NCBI RefSeq assembly: GCF_025398735.1
Contig: NZ_CP104694.1
Location: forward strand, 5,607,465 to 5,671,464
Reading direction: 5' to 3'
DNA from: Tahibacter amnicola
GTDB lineage: Bacteria > Pseudomonadota > Gammaproteobacteria > Xanthomonadales > Rhodanobacteraceae
Length of the DNA: 64,000 nucleotides
The stretch's first letter is position 1, and every line of letters starts with the position of its first letter. Made by a program: the position numbers and the translations under genes. A model generated the notes under the pieces. The model searched no databases, had not been told where the DNA came from, and saw nothing but the letters and a program-made list of their open reading frames with translations. Shown piece after piece: positions 54,033 through 63,682 of this stretch.

Positions 54033-55376
54033 ATGAAAAAGTTCGCGCTCGCCTTTGCCCTGACCGTCTCATTCGCCGCCGGGATGCCGTCCGCCCAGGC
54101 GCAGATGCTCGATTCCGAGCCCCTGGACAGCATCGTCGCGGTGGTGGACGAGGACGTCGTGCTCAAGAGCCAGCTGGATCGCGCCGTCGGCCAGATCGTC
54201 GCGCAGTACCAGCGCAATCCGCAGCAGCTGCCGCCCCGGAACATTCTCGAGCGCCAGGTGCTCGACCGCCTGATCATGACCCGCCTGCAGGTGGCGCGCG
54301 CCGAGCAGACCGGGGTGCGCATCGGTGACGTGGAAATCGACCAGGCCGTGGCCAGCGTCGCCCGCCAGAACAAGATGGACGTCGATCAGCTGCGTTCCGC
54401 CCTGGCCCGCGACGGCCTGAGCTACACCGAGTTCCGCAGCAACCTGCACGACGAGCTGGTCACCCAGCGGCTGCGCCAGCGCGTGGCCCAGTCGGCCCAG
54501 GCGACCGACGCCGAAGTCGACATCCTGCTCGCCGGCAACAGCCTCAAGACCGGCGAAGTGCGCCTGTCGCACATCCTGATCAACCTGCCGGACGGCGCCA
54601 GCGCGCAGCAGATCCAGGCCGCGAAGGAAAAGGCCGACAAGGTCAGGCGCGAGCTGGAATCCGGCGAAGATTTCGCCGCAGTCGCGATCCGCTCTTCCGA
54701 TGCGCCCGATGCCCTCGACGGCGGCGACCTGGGCTGGCGCCGCTACGACCAGGTGCCGGGCATGTTCGCCGACCTGCTCCAGGGCATGAGCGTGGGCCAG
54801 GTGACGCCAGCCGTGCGCGGTCCCAGCGGTTTCCACATTCTCAAGCTGGTTGACCAGCGCGAGCAGGGCAAGCAGGTGGTCACCGAATTCCACGCCCTGC
54901 ACATGATGATCAAGATCGACGAACTGGTCAGCGCGACCGACGCGGAGAAAAAGATCCGCGACCTGCGCCAGCGCATCGTCGACAAGGGTGAAGACTTCGG
55001 CCAGTTGGCCAAGGCGCACTCCCAGGACAACACCACCGCCAACAACAACGGCGACATGGGCTGGTTCCCGATCGACACCTACGGCCAGCAGGTCGGCGAA
55101 GTGATTGCCCGCCTGAAAGACGGCGAGGTCAGCGAGCCGTTCCGCAGCAACGTCGGCTATCACTTCGTCAAGCGCCTGGGCATGCGTGAGCTCGACCGCA
55201 CCGACGACAACCGCCGCCAGCAGGCGCGCGAAGCCATCCAGCAGCGCAAGGCCGAAGATGACTTCGAAAATCTGATGCGCCAGCTGCGCTCCGAGGCGTT
55301 CATCGAGTTCCGCCTGCCCGGCTTCGATGCCAAGGGCGAGCCCACGCAGGGCAGCGCCAGCGGTTCCAAGTCCTGA
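54033..55376 (+). CDS. surA: Periplasmic chaperone/peptidyl-prolyl isomerase SurA
   Basis: Escorts outer-membrane proteins such as LptD to the BAM complex. The 447-residue product has a signal peptide ([20 protein letters not shown], cut near AQA-QML), the SurA N-terminal domain (about 30-165) and two parvulin domains. The first parvulin domain runs from [11 protein letters not shown] to [12 protein letters not shown] and the second from [12 protein letters not shown] to [12 protein letters not shown] chose the ATG at MKKFALAF; the frame is open 17 codons upstream. It follows lptD and is closed by an intrinsic terminator. Confidence 0.97.
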   Translation: MKKFALAFALTVSFAAGMPSAQAQMLDSEPLDSIVAVVDEDVVLKSQLDRAVGQIVAQYQRNPQQLPPRNILERQVLDRLIMTRLQVARAEQTGVRIGDVEIDQAVASVARQNKMDVDQLRSALARDGLSYTEFRSNLHDELVTQRLRQRVAQSAQATDAEVDILLAGNSLKTGEVRLSHILINLPDGASAQQIQAAKEKADKVRRELESGEDFAAVAIRSSDAPDALDGGDLGWRRYDQVPGMFADLLQGMSVGQVTPAVRGPSGFHILKLVDQREQGKQVVTEFHALHMMIKIDELVSATDAEKKIRDLRQRIVDKGEDFGQLAKAHSQDNTTANNNGDMGWFPIDTYGQQVGEVIARLKDGEVSEPFRSNVGYHFVKRLGMRELDRTDDNRRQQAREAIQQRKAEDDFENLMRQLRSEAFIEFRLPGFDAKGEPTQGSASGSKS

Positions 55377-55382
55377 GTTCCT

Positions 55383-55410
55383 GGGCCCGGTTCGCCGGGC
55401 CCTTTCGTTT
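55383..55410 (+). terminator. Intrinsic terminator after surA
   Basis: A perfect 8-bp stem GGGCCCGG/CCGGGCCC with a UUCG loop (55383-55402) is followed by TTTCGTTT. It lies 6 bases beyond the surA stop and before pdxA, so pdxA is expressed by readthrough or its own promoter. Confidence 0.8.
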
Positions 55411-55428
55411 CTGCCCGCGGTGATACCG

Positions 55429-56424
55429 ATGCCGACGCCCGGACTCCCCCGACTTGTCCTGACGCCCGGCGAACCGGCCGGCGTAGGGCCGGAGCTCGTT
55501 GCCGAACTGGCCGCCAGCGATATCGAAGCCGACCTGATCGCCGTAGCCGATCCATCGGTGCTGGCCGATGCGGCGCGCAGCCGCGGCGTGACGCTCGATC
55601 TTCGCGCCGACGACGGCCAGCGGCGCACCCGCCGTCTTCCTGGCGAGCTGCGCTACGTGGCGATTCCTGTTGCCAGCCGCGTGGTGCCGGGTGTCCTGGA
55701 CCCGGCCAATGCCTCTTACGTGCTCGACACCCTGGCGCGCGCCGCCGACGGCTGCCTCGCCGGCGAATTCGACGCGCTGGTGACCGGCCCGGTGCACAAG
55801 GGGGTGATCAACGATGCCGGCATCGCCTTCAGCGGCCACACGGAGTTTTTCGCCGCACGCGCCGCCACGGATGTGGTGATGATGCTGGCCACGCCCTCGC
55901 TGCGCGTGGCCCTGGTCACCACGCACCTGCCGTTGGCCGCTGTGCCGGCGGCTATCACGGCACTGGCGCTGGAACGTTGCATCCGCATTCTGGATGGCGA
56001 TCTGCGCCGCCACTTCGCGCTGCCGCAGCCCCGCATCCTCGTGCTCGGCCTCAACCCGCACGCGGGTGAAGGCGGCCATATAGGCCGCGAGGAGATCGAT
56101 ACGATCATCCCCGTGCTGGACAAGCTACGCGGTGAGGGAATGACGCTGGTCGGTCCGCTTCCCGCCGACACGGCTTTCGTGCCGGAACAACTGCAACGGG
56201 GCGATGCGGTGCTGGCGATGTACCACGACCAGGGCCTTCCGGTGCTCAAGGCGCAGGGCTTCGGTTCAGCGGTCAATATCACCCTCGGCCTGCCTTTTAT
56301 CCGTACGTCCGTCGATCACGGCACTGCGCTGGATCTGGCTGGCCGTGGCACGGCCGATGCGGCCAGCCTGGTCACGGCAGCCCGGCTTGCCCGGTCGCTG
56401 GCGGTGACCCGTATTCGCGCGTAA
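55429..56424 (+). CDS. pdxA: 4-Hydroxythreonine-4-phosphate dehydrogenase
   Basis: NAD-dependent enzyme of the DXP-dependent pyridoxal phosphate pathway, 331 residues. Motifs are [12 protein letters not shown] (about 12-23), the metal-binding [12 protein letters not shown] (about 122-133) with [19 protein letters not shown] (about 207-220) and [11 protein letters not shown] (about 264-274). I took ATG 55429; a GTG three codons earlier is also possible. In E. coli rsmA follows directly; here two unrelated genes intervene. Confidence 0.95.
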   Translation: MPTPGLPRLVLTPGEPAGVGPELVAELAASDIEADLIAVADPSVLADAARSRGVTLDLRADDGQRRTRRLPGELRYVAIPVASRVVPGVLDPANASYVLDTLARAADGCLAGEFDALVTGPVHKGVINDAGIAFSGHTEFFAARAATDVVMMLATPSLRVALVTTHLPLAAVPAAITALALERCIRILDGDLRRHFALPQPRILVLGLNPHAGEGGHIGREEIDTIIPVLDKLRGEGMTLVGPLPADTAFVPEQLQRGDAVLAMYHDQGLPVLKAQGFGSAVNITLGLPFIRTSVDHGTALDLAGRGTADAASLVTAARLARSLAVTRIRA

Positions 56425-56430
56425 GACCGC

Positions 56431-56461
56431 GCCCGCCGGAATCGCACGGATTCCGGCGGGC
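56431..56461. terminator. Bidirectional terminator between pdxA and the EamA gene
   Basis: A perfect 13-bp stem (56431-56443/56449-56461) with loop GCACG lies 7 bases from each of the two convergent stop codons. There is no strong T run on either side. Confidence 0.7.
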
Positions 56462-56467
56462 AGGCAC

Positions 56468-57394
56468 TCACTTCTTGGCAACACAGGTCGCGAGCGGCAG
56501 GGCGGCGGCGACGACCGCCTCGCGCCGGCGCGGCCAGCGCACTTTCTCGAACACCAGCGCGACGGCAAACAGCACCAGCGCCAGCCCGATCAGGCTCGCC
56601 CAGGTAATGGCTTCGTCCAGGAACAACGCACCCCAGAGCTGCGCGAACAACGGAACCATGAACGTTACTGTGGTGCCCCGCTCGGCGCCGGCCTCCCGCA
56701 GCACGCGGAAATACATGACATAGGCCGTGGCCGTGCAGACCAGGCCAAGGGCGATCAGGGCAAGGCCCGGAACCAGCGCCGGTACCGCGGTCGGCAAATT
56801 GATGAACAGCATCGGCACCATCAGGATGGCTGCGCCCAGCTGCGTACCGGTGGCCGCGACGACCGGATCAGTACCCGCAAAACGGCGGCGCAGCTCGCCA
56901 GCGCTGAAGGCGTAGAGAAACGCCGCCAGCAGGCCCGCGCCGAAGGCGAGCACGGTCGGCACATCGAGCGTGACGGTGCCAAAGCGCGCCACGGTGATCA
57001 CACCGGCCATACCGGTCGCCACGCCCGCCAGCTTCGACCAGGACGGCCGTGCGTGCTGCGTGCCCCAGGCCATCAGCACCGCAAACAGCGGTACGGTGGC
57101 ATTGAGCAGGGCCGAATAACCGGCCGGCAGGTAACGGGCCATCAAGGCAAACATCAGGAAGGGAATCGCGGCGCTGGCGGCGCCGATCCACAGGTAGGCT
57201 TTCCAGTGCTTGCGCCATTCCAGCGAAAGCCCCTGCAGCCAGGCAAAGATCACGAGTGCCAGCGCCGACAGGCCCAGGCGGCCTGCGGCGGTAAACCCGG
57301 CGCCGAATTCCGGCACGGCCAGGCGCATGAAAAGGAACGACCCACCCCAGATCATGGCCAGGGCGAGCATACGGGACATCAACGACAGGTTCAT
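56468..57394 (-). CDS. EamA-family (DMT superfamily) transporter
   Basis: Inner-membrane protein of 308 residues with ten predicted helices in two EamA repeats (about 8-135 and 150-285). It includes the WGGSFLFMRLAVPEFG start and the second-repeat ALGLVCTATAYVMYFRVLRE segment typical of the drug/metabolite exporters. The substrate cannot be told from sequence. It is divergent from a LysR-type gene, the usual layout for an exporter and its regulator, and both interrupt the pdxA-rsmA order found in relatives. Confidence 0.85.
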   Translation of the reverse strand: MNLSLMSRMLALAMIWGGSFLFMRLAVPEFGAGFTAAGRLGLSALALVIFAWLQGLSLEWRKHWKAYLWIGAASAAIPFLMFALMARYLPAGYSALLNATVPLFAVLMAWGTQHARPSWSKLAGVATGMAGVITVARFGTVTLDVPTVLAFGAGLLAAFLYAFSAGELRRRFAGTDPVVAATGTQLGAAILMVPMLFINLPTAVPALVPGLALIALGLVCTATAYVMYFRVLREAGAERGTTVTFMVPLFAQLWGALFLDEAITWASLIGLALVLFAVALVFEKVRWPRRREAVVAAALPLATCVAKK

Positions 57395-57523
57395 TGCGAC
57401 TCCTCGGCCGTCTCCGGTGGTCCGCGATGAACCCCGAGTGTCAGTAGCGTCAACACTTCACGGCGCGGAATGCATGCTAACGCTCGACGTAACGGCACAA
57501 AATCGATACTTTCTGCCGACGAC

Positions 57524-57540
57524 TGTTAGCGGAACTAACA
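57524..57540. promoter_or_regulatory. Candidate LysR-type operator next to the regulator start
   Basis: TGTTAG-N5-CTAACA (57524-57540) is a perfect inverted repeat with the T-N11-A core favoured by LysR regulators, and it ends at the base before the ATG. A related half site (TGCTAACG, near 57475) lies further into the divergent promoter region. Binding here would repress the regulator's own gene; this is inferred. Confidence 0.55.
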
Positions 57541-58470
57541 ATGCGTCCCTGGCACCACCTGCCATCGCTGCGCACGCTGCGCGTCTTCGAATGCGCCGCC
57601 CGCCATCTGAACTGGAGCCGTGCCGCCGCGGAGCTGCACCTGACCCACGGCGCCATCAGCGTACAGATCAAGGCACTGGAAGAGGACCTCGACACCAAGC
57701 TCTTCGTCCGCGACGGCCGGCGCACGGCACTCACCGAAGCGGGCCAGCAGCTGGCGATCGGCGTGCGGGAGGCCCTGGACCAGCTGGCCCTGACCGTCAG
57801 CCGGGTGCGCGAACGCAGCGCCGGTCACGTGCTGACGCTCAGCGTGCTCCCTTCCTTCGCAGCGGCGTGGCTGGTTGGCCGGCTCGGGGGATTCCTGGCG
57901 CGACACGCGGACATCGAGCTCAATCTGCAGAGCAGCACAGGGCTGGCCGACTTCCGCAACGACGGGGTCGACGTGGCGATCCGCTGGGGGAACGGGGCGT
58001 GGCCTGATCTGCACTGCGACAAGCTGCTCGATGACGAGCTGTTTCCGGTACTCAGCCCGAACCTGGCGACGCCGCCGCTGGAGCATCCGGTCCAGTTGCT
58101 GGACCTGCCGCTGGTGCGGGTCAAGCAGCAGGCCCGCCTCAATGACTGGGTGCGCTGGTTCGCCGCGGCGGGCGTGACGGTGATGGAACCGCGCCGCGGA
58201 CCGGTGTTCGACGACACCGAGCTGGCGCTCCGCGCGGCCGCCCAGGGCCACGGCGTGGTCCTGGGCCGCAGCTCGCTGGTGGCGGCCCGCCTGGCCAGCG
58301 GTGAACTCATCGCCCCGTTCGCGCTGCGCATTCCCTCGTTCTACGCGTACTATCTGGTGTGTCCCCAAACGCATCTCGACAAGCCTTCGGTGCGGAAATT
58401 CCGCGCCTGGCTGATCGAAGAGCTTGCCCATTCATCGCCGCTCGCGCCCCCGCCCGAGGCTTCCGCTTGA
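57541..58470 (+). CDS. LysR-family transcriptional regulator (GcvA-like)
   Basis: Product of 309 residues. The N-terminal winged helix (LPSLRTLRVFECAARHLNWS, AAELHLTHGAISVQIKALEE, LFVRDGRRTALTEAGQQL; about 7-75) is of the GcvA type, with the substrate-binding domain from about 95. It probably controls the divergent EamA exporter in response to an exported compound. Its TGA overlaps the TTG start of rsmA, so it has become coupled to the downstream housekeeping operon. Confidence 0.9.
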   Translation: MRPWHHLPSLRTLRVFECAARHLNWSRAAAELHLTHGAISVQIKALEEDLDTKLFVRDGRRTALTEAGQQLAIGVREALDQLALTVSRVRERSAGHVLTLSVLPSFAAAWLVGRLGGFLARHADIELNLQSSTGLADFRNDGVDVAIRWGNGAWPDLHCDKLLDDELFPVLSPNLATPPLEHPVQLLDLPLVRVKQQARLNDWVRWFAAAGVTVMEPRRGPVFDDTELALRAAAQGHGVVLGRSSLVAARLASGELIAPFALRIPSFYAYYLVCPQTHLDKPSVRKFRAWLIEELAHSSPLAPPPEASA

Positions 58471-59315
58471 AACCGAACCATTCCCCACGCTCCGCCGACA
58501 CCGGCGAGCATGTGCACAAGAAACGCTTCGGCCAGCACTTCCTGCACGATCCCGGCCTCATCCGCCGCATCGTCCAGGCTGTCGCGCCCAAGCCGGGTGA
58601 CCGCCTGGTCGAGATCGGCCCGGGTGAAGGGGCCATCACCCTGCCCCTGCTGGAGCAGCACGGCGAGATCACGGTGATCGAGCTCGACCGCGACCTGATC
58701 CCGCGGATCGAGGCGGCCGCCGCGCCGCACGGGCGCATCGAGGTGGTCAATGCCGACGTGCTCACGGTAGATTTCACCGCATTGGCCAAAGGTGGAAAAA
58801 TACGATTGGTCGGCAACCTGCCCTACAACATCTCCAGCCCCATCCTGTTCCACTGCCTGGAGCACGCCGGGTCGATCATCGACATGCACTTCATGCTGCA
58901 GAAAGAAGTCGTCGACCGCATGGCGGCAGACCCGGGCAGCAAGGTGTATGGCCGTCTCTCGGTGATGCTGCAGCTCTACTGCCGGGTCGAACCCCTGTTC
59001 AAGGTGCCACCCGGGGCGTTCAACCCACCCCCCAAGGTTGATTCCGCGGTCGTGCGGCTCACGCCACTGCCGCCGGAAAGGCGCCACGATGCGGATCCAA
59101 GACTGGTCGAGCGTGTCGTGCGCGAGGCCTTTGGCCAGCGGCGCAAGACACTGTCCAACGCGCTGCACCACGTCGCCACCGCCGAGCAGATCCAGGCGGC
59201 CGGCATCGACCCGCGAACGCGCGCAGAGCAACTGGCGCCATCGCAGTTCGTCGCCATCGCCCGGATTGTCGCCGCCGGCCAGGCTGCAGGCACGATCGAC
59301 ACCGCGGCGCAATAG
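58467..59315 (+). CDS. rsmA: 16S rRNA (adenine1518/1519-N6)-dimethyltransferase
   Basis: Dimethylates two adjacent adenines near the 3' end of 16S rRNA during late small-subunit assembly. The product has the entry [12 protein letters not shown], the SAM-binding [11 protein letters not shown] and the catalytic [10 protein letters not shown] list TTG 58467 (282 residues), which overlaps the LysR stop and has GAGG 7 bases upstream; GTG 58512 (267 residues) is closer to usual RsmA length and equally possible. It is followed by apaG and apaH as in E. coli. Confidence 0.94.
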   Translation: MKPNHSPRSADTGEHVHKKRFGQHFLHDPGLIRRIVQAVAPKPGDRLVEIGPGEGAITLPLLEQHGEITVIELDRDLIPRIEAAAAPHGRIEVVNADVLTVDFTALAKGGKIRLVGNLPYNISSPILFHCLEHAGSIIDMHFMLQKEVVDRMAADPGSKVYGRLSVMLQLYCRVEPLFKVPPGAFNPPPKVDSAVVRLTPLPPERRHDADPRLVERVVREAFGQRRKTLSNALHHVATAEQIQAAGIDPRTRAEQLAPSQFVAIARIVAAGQAAGTIDTAAQ

Positions 59316-59425
59316 GCGCCCCGCCGGCGCCGCGCCAGGTCACCTGCGCACGCCGGAACGAAGGCAACGCACATTCCGCGACAAGGCGGGTTGCGATGCA
59401 TCCCGCACTCGCCGAGAATTCCCGC

Positions 59426-59809
59426 ATGAACCGCAAACAGCCCTATGACATGGCGATTTCCGTCGCGACGCGCTTCATCGACGACCAGTCGATGCCCGCC
59501 GACAACCGCTACGTCTTCGCCTACACCATCACCATTCAGAACACCGGCGAAGTCGCCGCCCAACTCCTTTCGCGCCACTGGATCATCACCGACGGTAACG
59601 GCAAGGTGCAGGAAGTGGTCGGTGACGGCGTGGTCGGCGAAAAGCCCCATATGCGCCCGGGCGAGGAGTTCCGCTACACCTCGGGCGCCATCCTCGAAAC
59701 CAGCGTCGGCACCATGCGCGGCAGCTATCGCATGGTGGCGGATGACGGCACGGAGTTCGATGCGGAAATCCCGCAGTTCACCCTGTCGATTCCGCGGACG
59801 CTGCATTGA
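59426..59809 (+). CDS. apaG: ApaG (DUF525) domain protein
   Basis: Small fibronectin-like beta-sandwich protein of 127 residues; biochemical role uncertain although linked to cobalt/magnesium phenotypes through apaH. The family signature [20 protein letters not shown] and [20 protein letters not shown] are present, as is the [13 protein letters not shown] stretch. ATG 59426 has only a weak GAG upstream. Its TGA overlaps the apaH ATG (TGATG). Confidence 0.95.
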   Translation: MNRKQPYDMAISVATRFIDDQSMPADNRYVFAYTITIQNTGEVAAQLLSRHWIITDGNGKVQEVVGDGVVGEKPHMRPGEEFRYTSGAILETSVGTMRGSYRMVADDGTEFDAEIPQFTLSIPRTLH

Positions 59810-60657
59810 TGGCGACCTGGGCCATCGGCGACCTGCAGGGCTGCTACGACGAACTCGCCCGCCTGCTCGACAAGATCCAGTACAATGCCGCAAATGATGC
59901 TTTGTGGTTTTGTGGCGACCTTGTCAACCGCGGCGGCCAGTCGCTGGAGGTGCTGCGGCTGCTGCGCACCCTGGGCGACCAGACCGTGGTCACGCTGGGC
60001 AACCACGACCTGAGCCTCCTGGCGGTGGCCGAGCGCAACGAGGCAGAACAGGCCCGGGTGAATCCGGAACTGGGCGCTATCCTCTTCGCACCTGACCGGG
60101 AGGAACTCCTTGGCTGGTTGCGCCGGCAAAGCCTTCTGCACCACGACGAAAAGCTCAACTTCACCATGGTGCATGCCGGCTTCGCGCCGCGCTGGACCCT
60201 CGCCCAGGCACAGCGCGCCGCCCGCGAGGTCGAACGCCAGCTGCGCGGGCCGGATCATGCGCGCCTGATGCGCTCGATGTTCGGCAACAAGCCGGCGGTG
60301 TGGTCGGGCCGTCTCAAGGGCATCGAACGGATGCGCGCCAGCATCAACGTGCTCACCCGTCTTCGCTACTGCGACGTGCGCGGACGCATTGCCTTCGGCG
60401 AGAAAGGTGCGCCGGGTACGCAGCAGCCCGGTCTGTATCCCTGGTACGAAGTACCCGGCATGGTCAAGCGGGAAACGCGCATCGTGTGCGGCCACTGGTC
60501 CGCGCTGGGCCGCTTCAGCGGGCTTGGCATCTACGCCATCGATACGGGCTGCGTGTGGGGCGGTTCGCTCACCGCACTGCGCCTGGACGCGGAGGAGCCG
60601 TACTTCGTGAGCATCAAGTCCACTCGACCGCCGCCGGCGGCGCGTGACATGGATTAG
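59809..60657 (+). CDS. apaH: Symmetrical bis(5'-nucleosyl)-tetraphosphatase
   Basis: Splits diadenosine tetraphosphate into two ADP and can remove Np4 caps from RNA. The 282-residue metallophosphatase has GDLQGCYDEL (about 7-16), GDLVNRGGQS (about 38-47), LGNHD (about 65-69) and MVHAGFAP (about 121-128), all metal-binding motifs. It is translationally coupled to apaG and ends facing folA, with a hairpin between. Confidence 0.97.
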   Translation: MATWAIGDLQGCYDELARLLDKIQYNAANDALWFCGDLVNRGGQSLEVLRLLRTLGDQTVVTLGNHDLSLLAVAERNEAEQARVNPELGAILFAPDREELLGWLRRQSLLHHDEKLNFTMVHAGFAPRWTLAQAQRAAREVERQLRGPDHARLMRSMFGNKPAVWSGRLKGIERMRASINVLTRLRYCDVRGRIAFGEKGAPGTQQPGLYPWYEVPGMVKRETRIVCGHWSALGRFSGLGIYAIDTGCVWGGSLTALRLDAEEPYFVSIKSTRPPPAARDMD

Positions 60658-60676
60658 AAATCGAGTGGCAGCGATT

Positions 60677-60705
60677 CCGGAACCCCCTCGGGTCAAGGGG
60701 GCCGG
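60677..60705. terminator. Hairpin between apaH and folA
   Basis: CCGG-AA-CCCCCT (60677-60688) pairs with AGGGGG-CCGG (60696-60705) around a 7-base loop, with AA bulged. It separates convergent genes; no T tract is seen. Confidence 0.5.
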
Positions 60706-60743
60706 TGACGCCGTAAGGCGCTATCGCCGCCACGGCTGCGCCA

Positions 60744-61226
60744 TCAGCGGCGCGCGTAGTCGGCAAATTCCATCGCATACGCGTGACGCGCATCGGCATC
60801 ACGCCGTTCGCGCGACACGACGCGCCAATCCGCCGGATCGAACGGCGGGAACCAGGTATCCGCATCATCGACCGCGGTCTGCACGTGTGTCAGGTACATC
60901 CGCTCGGCCAGCGGCATGGCCAGGCGATAGATTTCGCCGCCGCCGATGACCATCAGCTCCTCTCCGGATGTGAGCTCCCGTGCCTGCTCCAGGGAACGCA
61001 CGGTTTCCTGCGTCGGATACGGCGCCTCGCCGTCACGCGAAAGCACGAGATTGCGCCGGCCGGGCAAGGGCCGGCCGATGGATACGGCCGTCTTGCGGCC
61101 CATCAGCACCGGCTTTCCCAGGGTGAGCTGCTTGAAACGCCTGAGGTCATCCGGCAGGTGCCAGGGCATGTCGCCATCCCGGCCGATCGCACGCTGCGCA
61201 TCCAGGGCGACGATCAGGCTCAGCAT
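60744..61226 (-). CDS. folA: Dihydrofolate reductase
   Basis: NADPH-dependent reduction of dihydrofolate, target of trimethoprim. The 160-residue product has the active-site segment MPWHLPDDLRRFKQLT with the catalytic Asp near residue 27, GRKT (about 43-46), IGRPLPGRRN (about 50-59) and the cofactor-binding VIGGGEIY (about 93-100). Its start overlaps the doxX-like stop by 7 bases. It is third in thyA-doxX-folA, pairing the two enzymes of the thymidylate cycle. Confidence 0.97.
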   Translation of the reverse strand: MLSLIVALDAQRAIGRDGDMPWHLPDDLRRFKQLTLGKPVLMGRKTAVSIGRPLPGRRNLVLSRDGEAPYPTQETVRSLEQARELTSGEELMVIGGGEIYRLAMPLAERMYLTHVQTAVDDADTWFPPFDPADWRVVSRERRDADARHAYAMEFADYARR

Positions 61227-61663
61227 GGCACGCGTCGGCGCAGGGCGTGATCGAGCGACCAGCGCCCGGCGCCGGTGAAGGTCAGGCTCAGACAGCCAGC
61301 CACCAGGGCCAGCGCGGCGAAGGCCGCCGGATACGGCCGCTGGCTGTCGACCATCACGATCGCGACGACAAAATTGAACGCCAGCACAGCGCCGGCAAAG
61401 CGCGTGTAGAGACCGGCGACAAGCGCGCTACCACCCAGGAACTGCGCGGCGACGGAAAGCACGGCGCAAAACAGCGGCCAGGGAAAATCAAAGCGCGCCA
61501 GAAAATCGCGGAATTCCAGCATCCGTGCCCAGCTGAACACGTTGTCCTGGGAACTCCAGATCAAATGGCCGCCCAGGACCGCGCGAAGAATCAGGAGCCC
61601 CAGATCCGCACGCGCCGCACACCAGCGCTCAGCGGCCGCATGCAGTGCGGAAACAGCATTCAT
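61220..61663 (-). CDS. DoxX-family membrane protein
   Basis: Product of 147 residues with four hydrophobic helices (about 20-38, 62-82, 90-106 and 112-130) and the family-type opening [17 protein letters not shown] and [20 protein letters not shown]. DoxX proteins are inner-membrane and often redox-linked, with no settled function. It is wedged between thyA (ATGA overlap) and folA (7-base overlap), so it is translationally coupled to both. Confidence 0.85.
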   Translation of the reverse strand: MNAVSALHAAAERWCAARADLGLLILRAVLGGHLIWSSQDNVFSWARMLEFRDFLARFDFPWPLFCAVLSVAAQFLGGSALVAGLYTRFAGAVLAFNFVVAIVMVDSQRPYPAAFAALALVAGCLSLTFTGAGRWSLDHALRRRVPC

Positions 61664-62454
61664 ACGGCCACCGGCGCCTTGATCGCCGCATGCGAGACAT
61701 AGCCCTCGATGGCGATGTCGTCATAGGTGAATCCGAATATCGAATCGACGGCCGGATTGAGTCGCAGCGTCGGCAACGGCAACGGTTCGCGCGCGAGCTG
61801 CTCGCGCGCCTGGTCGAGGTGATTGAGATACAGGTGCACGTCCCCGAAGGTATGCACGAAATCGCCGACGGCCAGGCCGCACACCTGCGCCACCATGTGC
61901 GTGAGCAGCGCATAGCTGGCGATGTTGAACGGAACCCCCAGGAACACGTCCGCCGAGCGCTGGTACAGCTGGCACGACAGGCGTCCCGCGGCGACATGGA
62001 ACTGGAACAGGCTATGGCAGGGCATCAGTGCCATCCGGTCGAGCTCGCCGACATTCCAGGCGCTGACGATCAGGCGGCGCGAATCCGGATTACGTCGGAT
62101 TTCGTCGACGACCCAGGCGATCTGGTCGATCGTGCGACCGTCGGCAGCGGCCCAGGCACGCCATTGCTTGCCATACACGGGGCCGAGGTCGCCGTTTTCG
62201 TCGGCCCATTCGTCCCAGATCGAAACCTTGTTCTCCGTCAGATAGGCGATGTTGGTGTCGCCACGCAGGAACCACAGCAGCTCGTGCACGATCGAGCGCA
62301 GGTGCAGGCGCTTGGTCGTCACAAGGGGAAACCCCTGCGAGAGGTCGAATCGGATCTGCCGGCCGAACAGGCTCAGGGTGCCAGTGCCGGTGCGGTCGTC
62401 CTTGCGTACGCCGTGGTCGAGGAGTTCTTGGACGAGGTCGAGATAGGCGCGCAT
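61660..62454 (-). CDS. thyA: Thymidylate synthase
   Basis: Methylates dUMP to dTMP using methylene-tetrahydrofolate, making dihydrofolate for FolA. The 264-residue product matches the E. coli length. The catalytic cysteine is in [11 protein letters not shown] (about residue 146), followed by [18 protein letters not shown], and the phosphate-binding arginine is in [10 protein letters not shown] (about 20-29). I chose ATG 62454 at [12 protein letters not shown]; the frame is open 42 codons upstream without family similarity. Confidence 0.97.
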   Translation of the reverse strand: MRAYLDLVQELLDHGVRKDDRTGTGTLSLFGRQIRFDLSQGFPLVTTKRLHLRSIVHELLWFLRGDTNIAYLTENKVSIWDEWADENGDLGPVYGKQWRAWAAADGRTIDQIAWVVDEIRRNPDSRRLIVSAWNVGELDRMALMPCHSLFQFHVAAGRLSCQLYQRSADVFLGVPFNIASYALLTHMVAQVCGLAVGDFVHTFGDVHLYLNHLDQAREQLAREPLPLPTLRLNPAVDSIFGFTYDDIAIEGYVSHAAIKAPVAV

Positions 62455-62616
62455 AGACCGGGCATTGTACGCGCCGGAAGGTCCGGCGACGACGGCACCG
62501 GAGCCAACGCGTGAGGACTGCCAAGCCGCTTTCAAGCCTGCCACCTGACCCATGCCCTTCGGCGCGAGGCCCACGTACACTCGGCCTTTGGCAGATCACA
62601 CCAGGGAGTGCAAGCA

Positions 62617-63627
62617 ATGGCGCAATGGTTCTTCAGTTACAACGGCCAGCAGGTCGGCCCGCTGGATGATGCGGCGGCGCGCGCCCAGGCGGCCAGCAAT
62701 CCCAATGGCCATTGCTGGCGCCAGGGTTTCACCGATTGGCAGCCGGTCGGCCAGGTCGCCGAGCTGCGCGGCAACGCGGGAGTGCCGGTCCCGGCCGCCG
62801 CGATGCCGCCGGTCGCCCCGGGCGGACGCCGCGCCGACGACATCGATTTCAAGATCGTCGGCCAGGACATGCAGTTCGTGGAAATCGAGCTCGATCCGGG
62901 CGAAAGCGCCATCGCCGAAGCCGGCGCGATGATGTACAAGGACGCATCGGTCCAGCTCGACACGGTCTTCGGCGACGGCTCCCAGAGCAGCTCGGGCAGC
63001 GGCTTCATGGGCAAGCTCCTTTCCGCCGGCAAGCGCCTGGTGACCGGCGAAAGCCTGTTCACGACGGTGTTCACCCACTCGGGCAGCGGCAAGGCGCGTG
63101 TCGCCTTCGCGGCACCCTACCCCGGCACCATCCTGGCCATGCACCTGTCCGATGTCGGCGGTCGCCTGATCTGCCAGAAAGACAGCTTTCTCTGCGCCGC
63201 ACGCGGCGTGTCGATCGGAATCCACTTCCAGCGCAAGATCCTCACCGGCCTGTTCGGCGGCGAAGGCTTCATCATGCAGAAGCTCGAGGGCGACGGACTG
63301 GCTTTCGTGCACGCGGGCGGCACGGTGGTCGAACGCGAGCTGGCGCCGGGCGAACGCCTGGATGTGGACACGGGCTGCGTCGTGGCGCTCACCGATACGG
63401 TCGGCTTCGACGTCAAGCCGGTCGGCGGCATCAAGAGCATGATGTTTGGTGGCGAAGGCGTCTTCCTGGCCAATCTCACCGGCCCGGGCAAGGTCTGGCT
63501 GCAGTCGCTGCCGTTCTCGCGCATGGCCGGCCGCATGCTGGCCGCAGCGCCGCAGCGCGGCGGCTCGAGCGAAGAAGGCTCCGTCCTGGGCGGCCTCGGC
63601 GGCCTGATCATGGGCAAGGACAACTGA
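62617..63627 (+). CDS. GYF_2 plus AIM24 (TIGR00266) domain protein
   Basis: Product of 336 residues. A GYF_2 domain (about 1-52, QWFFSYNGQQVGPLDD with WRQGFTDWQPV) is joined by a proline-rich linker to an AIM24/TIGR00266 domain (about 76-320, QFVEIELDPGESAIAEAGAM, GEGFIMQKLEGDGLAFVHAG). AIM24 folds resemble tryptophan-RNA-attenuation-like beta barrels; bacterial function is unknown. The GYF_2 part is usually a peptide- or membrane-protein-binding module. ATG 62617 lies 8 bases after AGGGAG. No partner is encoded next to it apart from the sensor kinase gene. Confidence 0.85.
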   Translation: MAQWFFSYNGQQVGPLDDAAARAQAASNPNGHCWRQGFTDWQPVGQVAELRGNAGVPVPAAAMPPVAPGGRRADDIDFKIVGQDMQFVEIELDPGESAIAEAGAMMYKDASVQLDTVFGDGSQSSSGSGFMGKLLSAGKRLVTGESLFTTVFTHSGSGKARVAFAAPYPGTILAMHLSDVGGRLICQKDSFLCAARGVSIGIHFQRKILTGLFGGEGFIMQKLEGDGLAFVHAGGTVVERELAPGERLDVDTGCVVALTDTVGFDVKPVGGIKSMMFGGEGVFLANLTGPGKVWLQSLPFSRMAGRMLAAAPQRGGSSEEGSVLGGLGGLIMGKDN

Positions 63628-63634
63628 TGACAAC

Positions 63635-63662
63635 GGCGCACGCGCGACCCCGCGCGTGCGCC
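63635..63662 (+). terminator. Hairpin between the AIM24 gene and the sensor kinase
   Basis: A perfect 12-bp stem GGCGCACGCGCG/CGCGCGTGCGCC with loop ACCC starts 7 bases after the stop codon. No T tract follows. It may weaken readthrough into the kinase gene. Confidence 0.55.
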
Positions 63663-63682
63663 TGCGCCGGCAAGGCCCTCCC

